A DNA stretch of 64,000 bases, taken from the NCBI GenBank assembly GCA_014084085.1, contig NPFB01000119.1, positions 115,220-179,219 on the forward strand, in the 5' to 3' direction. The DNA is from Hondaea fermentalgiana (Eukaryota; Sar; Bigyra; Thraustochytrida; Thraustochytriidae). The notes beneath the pieces are model-generated. The model saw only the letters and a program-made list of their open reading frames with translations, ran no database searches and was not told where the DNA came from. A program made the position numbers and the translations under genes. Positions 44,246 through 52,900 of the stretch are shown piece by piece. Within the stretch, counting starts at the first letter, position 1. The number at the start of each line of letters is the position of its first letter.

Positions 44246-45943
44246 TTAGGTGCGAATCGTGAACTGGCGAACCATGTGGAGCGCAACTTCGGGCTGGTCA
44301 AGAGGGACCATGTGGCCAGCCTCGTGAAGCTGGAGAAAGCTAAAGGCGCCGGCGGTAGCCTGCTCGCGGTGCGAGCGAAGCTTGCCGACACTCTTGCCCT
44401 CAAACGTGTAATCCTCATCAGCAGCGTTGGCAAACTCGTCCTTGCCGGGCCAGTCCATCTTGACAGCCCAAGCCTTGTTGCCAATCCAGTTGCAAATGTA
44501 GTCACAGTCGCCGACGTAGAGCATGACGTCGATGCCGTCCTCGAGGAGCTCAGGAATGAGATAGTCGACATTGCGCATTTCCTGGCCCGCAAACTCAAGC
44601 GCCGTAGTGCGGTCACACTCGGTCCAAGCCTTGTCGACTCCCAAGATTTCCTGAACATCGTCGCGGTTGAGAAAATCTGATACCACAGTGAAGTTGTAGC
44701 AGAGGCCCGGGACCTCGCACTCAATCCGCATGTCGTACTGGTTGTAGCCGGTGGCCGCATACGGCAACATCAAGCCCATCGTCCAAGCCTGCTGCGCGGC
44801 CTGGCACACGGGAAAGGTGCCGATCATGTTACAAGCCTTGGTGGCAGCATACGCGACGGGGGTCGCCACATTCTTGAGCAGGAGGTACTCCGCCTTGCTA
44901 ATGCGGGACGGCGCAGTACCGCTGTTGTAGGCCATGTCCGCGTACCAGCGGACCTGTTCTTCGGGGTTGGTGAGTCCATTTCCAATTGCGACACCCTTGA
45001 GCTTGATTGGTTTCTCGCCGTCAATGAGAGCCTTGTTGGCCTCGTTCACAGCGGTTGCCGTGTGCGGGGCCCACTTGCCACCATAGCTTTCAGCAAAGAT
45101 GAAAAAGTCGCGGTCAATGAAGCTGTCAAACTTTTCGAAAAAGACGCGAAGGAAGCTGTTGAGGTCCTTGCCCACAGTCTTTTCCGAGAAATCAGGCGTA
45201 CCGTAGGACCAGCCGGTGCCGGGGGGACTGTCAACAAAGATGACGGAGGCGTTGGCATTCCACGAGTACGGGTTCAGCTCGGTTCCGGAGCCATCACTCT
45301 TAACCTTGCAGGGGCCGTTCTCGACAAAGAGAGCCAGAGAAGACGAGCATCCAGGTCCGCCCGTGAGCCAGAGGATGACCGGGTCGTTGGCCGGGTCGTT
45401 GCGGCTCTCAAAGAACCAGAAAAAGTAGTGCTTGTTCGCGTCCTTGAGGCGGAAGTAGCCCGTCGCCTGCCTGACGTTGGGATCGCAAAAGTTCTCCTCG
45501 CCGTCGTCGGCCACAAGGGACGCGTTCAGCAACTTGCGCTCCATGCGTGCACCACCAGCCCGCAGGCCCATCGAGGCTGCCATCTTCGACTCGGCAGATA
45601 CGGCAACGGATTCCGAAGCACCGGTATCGCGCTTGATATCGAGAAAACCATCGTGCTTGGAGACTGCGTGCGCAGCTGCATTCTTGCTATCGCACTGGAA
45701 GACGCCGGGCGGCACCATTTTCGCCTGGTCCAACGTGAGGCATTCGGACGGAATCGCCTGTGCCTTGCACCAAACACAGGCGTCGTCTTTGTTGCACGAG
45801 TTCTCATCCTTGTGCTTGCCGATGCAGTCCTCATCCTTGAAGATTTCGGCGATGGACTTGGGCGCAGCAGCCTCCGTCTGCGCCGCGCCGGCGAGCGCCA
45901 CAGCGGTGCCCACAACGGCGCAGATCTTGAGCGTTAGCTTCAT
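44246..45943 (-). CDS. Serine carboxypeptidase, peptidase family S10
   Basis: A 565-residue vacuolar/lysosomal or secreted exopeptidase. The ATG at 45941-45943 starts a signal peptide (MKLTLKICAVVGTAVALAGA). Residues about 35-80 hold a Cys-rich PSI-like segment (DCIGKHKDENSCNKDDACVWC). The S10 core has the substrate-binding WLTGGPGCSSSLALF (about 196-210), the nucleophile in FAESYGGKWAPHTA (Ser near 284, usual consensus GESYAG), the catalytic Asp in YVGDCDYICNWIGNKAW (about 478-494), and the catalytic His in LHEAGHMVPLDQPE (about 535-548). The triad therefore looks complete. The GES to AES change beside the nucleophile is seen here and may be a tolerated variant. The closest characterised type is yeast carboxypeptidase Y. 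The next gene upstream on the same strand is CFAP251, separated by 1.16 kb. Confidence 0.95.
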   Translation of the reverse strand: MKLTLKICAVVGTAVALAGAAQTEAAAPKSIAEIFKDEDCIGKHKDENSCNKDDACVWCKAQAIPSECLTLDQAKMVPPGVFQCDSKNAAAHAVSKHDGFLDIKRDTGASESVAVSAESKMAASMGLRAGGARMERKLLNASLVADDGEENFCDPNVRQATGYFRLKDANKHYFFWFFESRNDPANDPVILWLTGGPGCSSSLALFVENGPCKVKSDGSGTELNPYSWNANASVIFVDSPPGTGWSYGTPDFSEKTVGKDLNSFLRVFFEKFDSFIDRDFFIFAESYGGKWAPHTATAVNEANKALIDGEKPIKLKGVAIGNGLTNPEEQVRWYADMAYNSGTAPSRISKAEYLLLKNVATPVAYAATKACNMIGTFPVCQAAQQAWTMGLMLPYAATGYNQYDMRIECEVPGLCYNFTVVSDFLNRDDVQEILGVDKAWTECDRTTALEFAGQEMRNVDYLIPELLEDGIDVMLYVGDCDYICNWIGNKAWAVKMDWPGKDEFANAADEDYTFEGKSVGKLRSHREQATAGAFSFLQLHEAGHMVPLDQPEVALHMVRQFTIRT

Positions 45944-47104
45944 GTTTCTCGTTCGCTGCGACGACCTATTTATGGGTTCCTGCCGCGCGAGCTCTTTCCT
46001 CGCGTCGGTTCTTTCCGCGACCAGCGGGCCTCTCGTCGCCCCAGTCGGTCACTCTCCGTCCCGCCTCGGCACTCCCCGTCGCGGTCGGCACTCTCGCGCT
46101 CGTTTGGATTTTGCTGCTCGCTTCTTATTGTTCTTGGGTGCAAAAGATCGCGAGGCTGTTGAGGGCCAAAAAAGGATTCCGGCGCCAAGACGCGCCGAAA
46201 GACCGGTTCTCAGTTCCTCGGGTTCTCAGGCTTGCGCAATCGCGCATTGTCAGCCGCGACTTGCTCTGCTCCACCGCATCGTCGAACACGAACGCCTTGA
46301 AGGAACCCGAAACTTGCTGGTGCTGCAGCTGACCGCAGACTTCATAAATCGCTGCCGCCAGTTCGAATCACTGGGTATCGATTGCTCCGAGCGCGGCCAG
46401 CAGCTCGGGAGTTGGGAATTCTTCGTCGGGCGCATCCGCATCCAGCAGAAAGAAACTTCATGCAAGTTGCGGTGAACGAAGACGTATATACCATCATTTG
46501 CGCGGCACAGCGCCAGTCGAAATTCCATGGGGATGGATGAAGGTGCTTGAAAAGACCACCGGGGTGCCCCCGGCCATCTCTCGGGCCTCTCTCGCGACGC
46601 AGCAACGGTTGAAGCGTGCTCGGCGTCCATTTGGAGGTGACTTCAGCAAGCGGTCGCCGCCGCGCAGCATGCCGTCGACAGTGCGCTCGGGAACACTCTC
46701 GTTAGGAAAAATAGGAGGAGACCGAGGCCTTGGCGATGACCAGACGAATGTGATGAGACGCGGAGGCTTAAAAAAGCCTGGTTGGTGAAAAAGGGAAATA
46801 CATAAAGCAGTCAATTTTGTTGCTACGCAAGCACGAAAAGGTGTTCGCATTGCATTGCAGTAGCGTAATGACTTTCTTGACGGCTGAAAACACAGATGAC
46901 TTCGCTGCTGTCAGATTCGATTTCAGCTCGGAAAAAAGACAGATCAAAAAGTAATTCTTTGCTTGTTCTTTCTTTATTTGATTCTTTGAGGTTTTACAAG
47001 TGCCCGGGTGGATAGAGCACGCAGACAGCAAATGATGGAGACTTCAGCAACGAAAAAAACAATCGACTTGCGTGATATAGTAACACAAATGATGTGCTCG
47101 CCCT
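45944..47104. other. Intergenic region with a possible broken or unannotated minus-strand coding stretch
   Basis: The carboxypeptidase promoter should lie in the first few hundred bases. Between about 46530 and 46131 the minus strand reads protein-like sequence in two frames: MEFRLALCRANDGIYVFVHR up to about 46455, then a frame offset to LDADAPDEEFPTPELLAAL, an in-frame TGA at 46368-46370, and more (AAAIYEVCGQLQHQQVSG, FKAFVFDDAVEQSKSRL) to a stop near 46131. The opposite plus-strand frame is also open, so this may be chance. I do not recognise the product. The rest (46640-47104) shows nothing. Confidence 0.35.
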
Positions 47105-50100
47105 TTAGCCAGCAAGGGGCTGCAGTCCAAGGACATCAGCACAAAAGGACTCGGCGGCGATTTTGGTGGTCGGTTTGAGAGCATCGACTGCAGTGCGGCC
47201 CATGAGCATCACCAAGCAGCTCTGTAGCTCTGTCGGGGGAAGACTTTCGGCCTGCTCGCCCAAAAACGCCTGCAGTGCGGACCAATTGAGGGGCGTTTGC
47301 AGTCCCGAATGGTTAAGCTCTGTCGTGAAAGCAGATAGGGTACTGATTGCAGAGCTAATTTCATCGAGCGTGACACCCGAGACGGGGCGGTGATTAATAT
47401 AGAGCCGCACGAGGTCTTCGAGATTAATTGTGTCCCGCGTGCGTGCTGTGGAAGCAAAGTCAGCGTACCGAACCTCGACGCACATGTCCTCAATCTGCTT
47501 TTCACTGGGATAAAAACTGAGTGCTCGCATCAAACTGGGAATCTCGCGCAAGGGGACCCGACCTTCGGCGCGTCGAGGAGAGGTTGTCTCTTCTCCTTGG
47601 CACCGAATTTGCGCATAGAAGAAAAAGTCGACAATGTCCTCGAAAATGGCGCTCCGTGTCGCTTCCTGTCCATCCATCTCGGCAACTTCTGGGTCGAGAA
47701 GGGGCATGTATGGCAAGAGAGAGGCCGGTACGCCAGGGATTGGGGCCACGGCAACGGAAACTGCAGCTAAATCAAGCGCTGGCGTGTTGACCGTCCACAG
47801 ATTACAGGTCATGTCCGGCCCACCGGCGGTGATGAGGTATTTGCCATCAAAAGAAGTTGCGAAACCGGAAATAGGACCGGGGTGTGCAATGAGACCCATC
47901 ATCTTGAAAGGGTTTCCGTCCAGCGGAGTTTTCACGAGACCAATCACCTTTTCTGCTGTTGCGTAGGCAATGTAGTCGCCTCTCGTGGAGGAGCCCTTGC
48001 CCAGTCCATCTCCGGCCCCTCCTCCATTACTGCTTGCGAGGAACTGCATGCAGGAGATGGGTCCTCCGAAAGTCGGCCCGAGCGTTGTCTTACGGCAGCT
48101 CTTGTTGTTGGCGTTAAAGACCTTGAACTTGAAGTCCGTGTTGCAGGTGATGATAGTGTCCTCGCGGTCGTCACGAGTGGCGGTCTGTGCGATGCAAAAG
48201 GTGGGCTCGCTCGTTCCATGCTCGATATAGACTGGCTCGGTCGCAAGTTTGATGCCATCCACTACAGAACTTTGCTCGAGGTCATACTCGACAAGCGTGC
48301 CATCCCGCGCTGTGGAGAAGAATCTGTTCGCGCCTTCCGCAGAAAGACCAAAAGTAAGACATGTCACGGGCGCTGTGTGGCTGATGTAGCGTCCGAGATA
48401 CGTCCATCCATTACGAGGTTCGCTACCATCACCGGGCTCGAGACCAGGCCCTGCTTCACCGCGTCGTTTCCCTCGATCCACTTTCATATGGTCCACGCTG
48501 GTGAAACCCTGGCCGTTTGCACTCACTACATCACTTGCGACAAAGCGGTAGAGGCCGACAGCGTGCTGTGTGTCGGCCACACCGAGAAAGCGTCCATCAA
48601 GGGAGAATCGTAGCGTGACAATGCCTGTTCCAGGACGAATCTGAAAGCAGGCAACCTCGGCCAGGTCATGCTTGCTGGCCCAGCGCAAGAGACGAACCAT
48701 GCCGTTCTCAAAACCCACGGCTAAGAGTGCTCCATCAGGGGAAAACGCTAGGCAGCTCGGAACGTCATCAGGGTGCAGGACCTTGACAACCTCTAACCTG
48801 CGATCCTCGTACTCCCAACCTTGCAAAACGCCGTTTCGTGAGACGGCCACAACGTAGGGCTCCATGGGATGTGTGCAAACGGACGCAAGAGCTCCATCGA
48901 AACCTTGCAAAAGTAAAGTTCCATGGCGATGATCCGAGGACGCCTCTTCGAAGATTGCGGCATCGACACCAACGAGAAGAGCCCGCGTCGTGCCGACCAC
49001 AAAGTCAGGAATGCCATGTTTGATGCTCTTGCGTCTCGAGTTTGGCGGGGCAATGGGCGCGTCGCCGGCTGCTTGGGCAGAACTGAGGGATGCCGATGCA
49101 GCATGCGCAGCCTCATTGACAGGGACATCGACGTAGTGGACTTGGGATGTATTGGCAAAAGAGACGCTGTTGATGGGGCCGGCCTCCAGATCCTCATACC
49201 AAGCGACAATGCGAAAGTCCATGTCGTAGAACCGCACACTTTCATCTGTGCCGCATACAACGAGAAGATCGTCGCACATGGTCATGAAAGGGATTCCACC
49301 GGAGCGGTTGAGCTTGACGACCTTGACGGCAATGCGCGCAGGCATGTCAGAGAGTGTTGTGGTCTTGCTTTCCATGGTCGCTTCATCAAGGAAGGCATCT
49401 GCTGCGCCAACAGCAGCTGCAGCCTCCGCTGTTGCTGCAGCTGCCCCGCCGGCTGGGATCGAGGACGTTGAGACGACTTCCCAAAGTACGAGATTGCCCT
49501 CTTCCGTGCCCGAGACGGCCCTTGCAGGCGCGCCCGTCTGCGCATTTCCAGGGGAGAGGAAGATGGTATGGGCGAAGTGGCCAATCTTGGTGCCAAAGTC
49601 GGCGGCGTCCATAGGAGGTGGTGTGCGACACTCGAGCTTGTGCGCAGCCCAGGACCAAAAGGTGACACGCTGAGGCGCCGTCGTGACGAATTCGTGCACG
49701 TTGGCGCCACTAAACTGAATGCTCGTATACGCAAAAGGATCGCGCGGGGAGTTTACAGTGAGTTCATTTGTCTCATCCTCCTCGACATCAGAGGATGTAG
49801 ATGACGGGCTCGGTGATGGCAGAGGCTTGTCTTTGCCTGCTGCTCGAGGGCATGCGCGCGTGTACAGTGCGCCGTCATGGTCGACTGTCCACTCCCAAAC
49901 AGAGACTTCTTGACCCTGCTCAGAGCTACCGAGCGATGCGATGAGCATGGCGTCTGGGGAGATGTCAATGCCCACCACTCCGTTCTCGTGAGGATTGAAG
50001 ATGGTCTTGATCGGGGTTCCTGAGTACGAGTCCCATACAACAATCATTGAGTCAGCCCCGGCATCTGCAGTGACAATCCACCGTTTGTCTGCGCTCACGG

Positions 50101-50425
50101 CGCAGGCTGTGATTGGATTGCAATGACCTTGCAAAAGCGTTTGCCGCCGGTGCACATAATCGTAGAGGACTCCGGTATGCGCGCACAAGTAGAAGACCAC
50201 CTGAGTATTTGAAGCGAAGAAGAGAAGGAAGCGCATGCGAATGCGATGCGATGCGGATGTTGAGTTCACGTCATGTCAGTGCGCGCGTTCGTGCGTGTGA
50301 TCTTCAAAATCGTCGAGCGATCATGAATTCGATATGTATCGTTAACTTACGTTTCTGTTGTCATCTGAGAGGTTATGTACGCTACCTCGGACATCCTTGT
50401 TGCAGCCAAAGCTCCACTTGAGGGC
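47105..50425 (-). CDS. CFAP251: CFAP251/WDR66 homologue (calmodulin- and spoke-associated complex), spliced, 5'-incomplete
   Basis: An axonemal WD40 protein of the calmodulin- and spoke-associated complex at the base of radial spoke 3, needed for regulated flagellar beating. Two exons are supported on the minus strand: 50425-50351 (25 codons) and 50200-47105 (1031 codons), joined in phase 0. The join restores the conserved start of the family: ALKWSFGCNKDVRG and HNLSDDNRN, then VVFYLCAHTGVLYDYV. Exon 2 continues with KRWIVTADAGADSMIVVWDS and YSGTPIKTIFNPHENGVVG, very close to animal WDR66, through two WD40 propellers. It ends in an EF-hand-like C-terminal domain (about the last 150 residues: EIPSLMRALSFYPSEKQIEDM, LEDLVRLYINHRPVSG). 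An ATG at 50234-50236 lies in the intron and is not the start. A TGA in frame precedes 50425 and the sequence there ends cttcag, so a further 5' exon is expected; I could not place it. Ala-rich insert near residue 270-300 of exon 2. Confidence 0.93.
50201..50350 (-). other. Intron of CFAP251 (150 bp, GT-AG)
   Basis: On the minus strand the donor is gtaagt (50350-50345), and the acceptor follows a pyrimidine-rich tract (cttccttctcttcttcgctt) ending in actcag at 50201. Removal joins AAC to GTG in phase 0 and restores a conserved protein block. In-frame stops inside it (for example TGA at 50276-50278) confirm that it is not coding. Confidence 0.9.
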
Positions 50426-51407
50426 CTGAAGATGTCAAGATGGCGTTTTGATTGTCAGCACACAAGGTTTGATTTTCAACGCCAGCGTTGGTTAGTCTGG
50501 TCTCGATCTTCGCGTGAATTTGGTTCGATCATCGTCATCTCCTTATTGAAATGGCAAGGGCATTTTTCTATCGCAAACGTACGAGTGCTTGTCCGAGCTG
50601 GTCGGCACGGTCATCATGGCCGCTGCTCTTTTCTTCGGGTGCTCCTCTTTCATCAGCAGGTCCTGCCATGGTTGTTGTTGCTGCTACTATTGCTATAACG
50701 CGCGTGCTTGCGCGATGGACCAACGACCAGAAGAAAAGAGTCTGGGTTTGCTTTCGTATGACTTTCTACAATCTCGTTTGCTCCTAATTCCTCGCTCTCT
50801 CAATCGCCCGATCGATCGTCCACCCACGTTGATAGAAGTTTCTCGAGCGAGCGAGCGAGCGAGCGATCGCTCGAACGATCTATTGACTGATCCGAGCCGG
50901 GCCCGCCCGCGCTCAAGAGCAGGCAGCGCCAGAGCGGTCCTGCTGCTGCACAGCCTCCGTGCTCTCTTTTTCCCTTTCCCCTTCACATTACTTACCGCTC
51001 TCAGCCGTCGCGCACACCTCTCGCAAACTGCGTTCCGCAACGGATCCCCTTTCACTGGCCCTGTCACCTCCCCTTCCCTCCACTGACATTAATTCCTCGC
51101 GAACTAGTTTTCCCGTGTGTGCCTTCTTTTCCCACCCAACCGATGTATATTATGAAACCATTCTATTTCGCCTTCACTACTCGGTCAAACTACTTCCCGA
51201 GTCGACACCACTGCCACCCTTTCCACTCGGCGAAACTCGTTGCGTGGTCGTGCTCAATCCACCTTAACCACGCTCCCAACGTCCGCAGTACAGACCCCCA
51301 AATTAAGGCGTACGTGGCGCGTGCGATTCGTGGTCAGGGTGGCGGGGAACGGGGGGAACGCGGGGAGCGGGCGCGGGGAACGGCGGGAAAGGCGCGAAAG
51401 GAGGGCG

Positions 51408-51480
51408 GCGAGAGGCGGAGAGAAGAGGGGAGAAGAGGGAGGGAGAGGGAGGGAGGGAAGAGGGAGGAGTGGGTGGAGAG
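51408..51480 (+). repeat. Homopurine tract with a G-quadruplex motif upstream of RPS14
   Basis: About 70 bases almost entirely of A and G on the plus strand. It contains runs of three or more G with one- to three-base loops near 51437-51460 (gggagggagagggaggg), which meets the usual G-quadruplex pattern. It lies about 80-150 bases upstream of the RPS14 ATG, so it is in the promoter or leader. Confidence 0.8.
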
Positions 51481-51504
51481 GAGGCAGCGCCAGATCGGCA
51501 ACAA

Positions 51505-51552
51505 GAGCAGAGCAGAGCAGCAGCAGCAGTTGAGCAGCAGCAGCAGCAGCAG
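51505..51552 (+). repeat. (AGCAG/CAG)n leader tract of RPS14
   Basis: An agcag then cagcag repeat, broken once by ttgag, ending five bases before the RPS14 start codon. It is almost certainly transcribed as 5' UTR. Confidence 0.85.
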
Positions 51553-51557
51553 GGAAG

Positions 51558-52013
51558 ATGACCACCATCAAGAAGAAGGGCGCGGCCGTGGAGGAGAAGA
51601 CGACCCTCGGCCCCAACCGCCGCGAGGACGAGCACCTCTTCGCCGTGGCGCACATCTTCGCCAGCTTCAACGACACCTTCGTCCATGTGACTGATATCTC
51701 CGGCCGCGAGACCCTCGTCCGCGTGACCGGTGGCATGAAGGTCAAGGCCGATCGCGACGAGTCGTCGCCGTACGCCGCCATGCTTGCGGCCCAGGACGTC
51801 GCCGCGCGTCTCAAGGAGCTCGGCGTCACCGCCCTCCACATCAAGCTGCGCGCCACCGGTGGCAGCAAGACCAAGACCCCCGGCCCCGGCGCCCAGTCGG
51901 CCATGCGCGCTCTTGCCCGCGCTGGCATGACCATCGGCCGCATTGAGGACGTCACGCCCATCCCCCATGACAGCACTCGCCGCAAGGGTGGTAAGCGTGG
52001 TCGCCGCCTGTAA
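51558..52013 (+). CDS. RPS14: Small-subunit ribosomal protein uS11 (RPS14)
   Basis: A 151-residue cytosolic ribosomal protein of the 40S platform, near the 3' end of 18S rRNA. The ATG at 51558 ([20 protein letters not shown]) fits the usual eukaryotic length. Family blocks run throughout: [100 protein letters not shown], and the highly basic C-terminus [14 protein letters not shown]. No intron interrupts the coding sequence. Third positions are strongly C/G-biased compared with neighbours, as expected for a highly expressed gene. Confidence 0.99.
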   Translation: MTTIKKKGAAVEEKTTLGPNRREDEHLFAVAHIFASFNDTFVHVTDISGRETLVRVTGGMKVKADRDESSPYAAMLAAQDVAARLKELGVTALHIKLRATGGSKTKTPGPGAQSAMRALARAGMTIGRIEDVTPIPHDSTRRKGGKRGRRL

Positions 52014-52900
52014 GTTCCGTCTTTTTTTACGGACTTGCTTGCTTGGCTTTCGGTGCTAGGGACGGCCCGCGGGATGCAAGACAGTGAGCCGACGACCGGC
52101 GTCTCTTCATTGCTGCTGATGCATCTCTATTGCGCAAGATGCTCTGTGGTTTGAGAGGTCATTTCTGGGTCATTTTCCCGTTGTCAATGCATGTCCGAGC
52201 CGTAACTCTTTTTGCTGCTCAACGCTCCTTTTAGTGTCTGGCTTTCGGGGCCCCGCCGACACGCCGTCGCGCAGGGGTGGCCGCCATGAACGAGATTCCT
52301 CCTCTTTCCCGCTTCCTACCCTCTTTTCCTCTTTTTCATCTGAAGGGATGAAATTGAGGGTGGGTGGAGAGGGAGAACTTTTTTTCTGGCGCCCAGCCTC
52401 TGCCGGGCCCCATCTACATCCTATAAACCAATAAGTTTTACCTTTGGTTTTGCGCACTACGTATCACTCCATTTGTTTTTGAAAAGTTGGCTGTTGATGA
52501 CGAGGACCTGGCCGGGCAGGCAGGCCACGCGTCCTTGAGTCCTATAAGACCATCCTTGAAAGTTTTTCTCGATCGAGCTTGCCGGATTGACATGCATGCC
52601 TTTCAAAAAAAAGCGTGCGACTGGTGTGTTATGTGTGCGCGCACGAGACATTTGTCTCGGGGTGAGCTCTCCAATTTGTTTGAACCTTGCGAGCTCGTTG
52701 GAAGCAGCATGCCATGTCAAAGCAAACAAAGTATCGAACGTGGGTCCATGAAACAAGTCCGGCTTGTCGTGGACAAGGAAAGAAACCTGTTCTTTCGAAG
52801 CGCATAGGCCTACATCCCATTTGTATCAATCACACTCTACGCGATCCTTCTCTTGAAGGGAGGTAAAAAAGTGATGTGGATTAAAATTACAAAAAGGAAT
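52014..52900. other. Convergent 3' intergenic region RPS14 / polycystin-like gene
   Basis: No gene. Contains the 3' flanks of both genes, with T-rich runs just after the RPS14 stop (52020-52028) and an A-rich segment near the polycystin stop. No recognisable RNA. Confidence 0.65.

Larger units (their letters stand above)
50426..51557. other. Divergent region CFAP251 / RPS14
   Basis: The minus-strand side should contain the 3' end of another CFAP251 intron (acceptor cttcag at 50431-50426, candidate branch sequence gactaacc near 50493-50500) and the unplaced first exon. A possible start is ATGATGACC near 50617, but its phase does not fit cleanly. The plus-strand side holds RPS14 promoter sequence, with a purine tract and a CAG tract listed separately. 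Self-complementary cgagcgagcg/gcgatcgctcg lies near 50843-50873. Confidence 0.5.

Noticed and set aside
45477..46475. 332-codon plus-strand frame crossing the carboxypeptidase start
   Set aside because: Its first half is antisense to the carboxypeptidase N-terminus, and there is no family resemblance. The distal part is antisense to the uncertain stretch reported as a finding, so it is not fully excluded.
46250..46535. Ornithine decarboxylase antizyme (frameshift plus TGA) as an explanation of the broken stretch
   Set aside because: The conserved antizyme C-terminal pattern is not visible, and the +1 frame after the TGA looks noncoding.
50470..50550. tRNA-like sequence (gttggttagtctgg ... 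ggttcgatc)
   Set aside because: Stem pairing fails, and the segment lies in the likely CFAP251 5' intron on the other strand.
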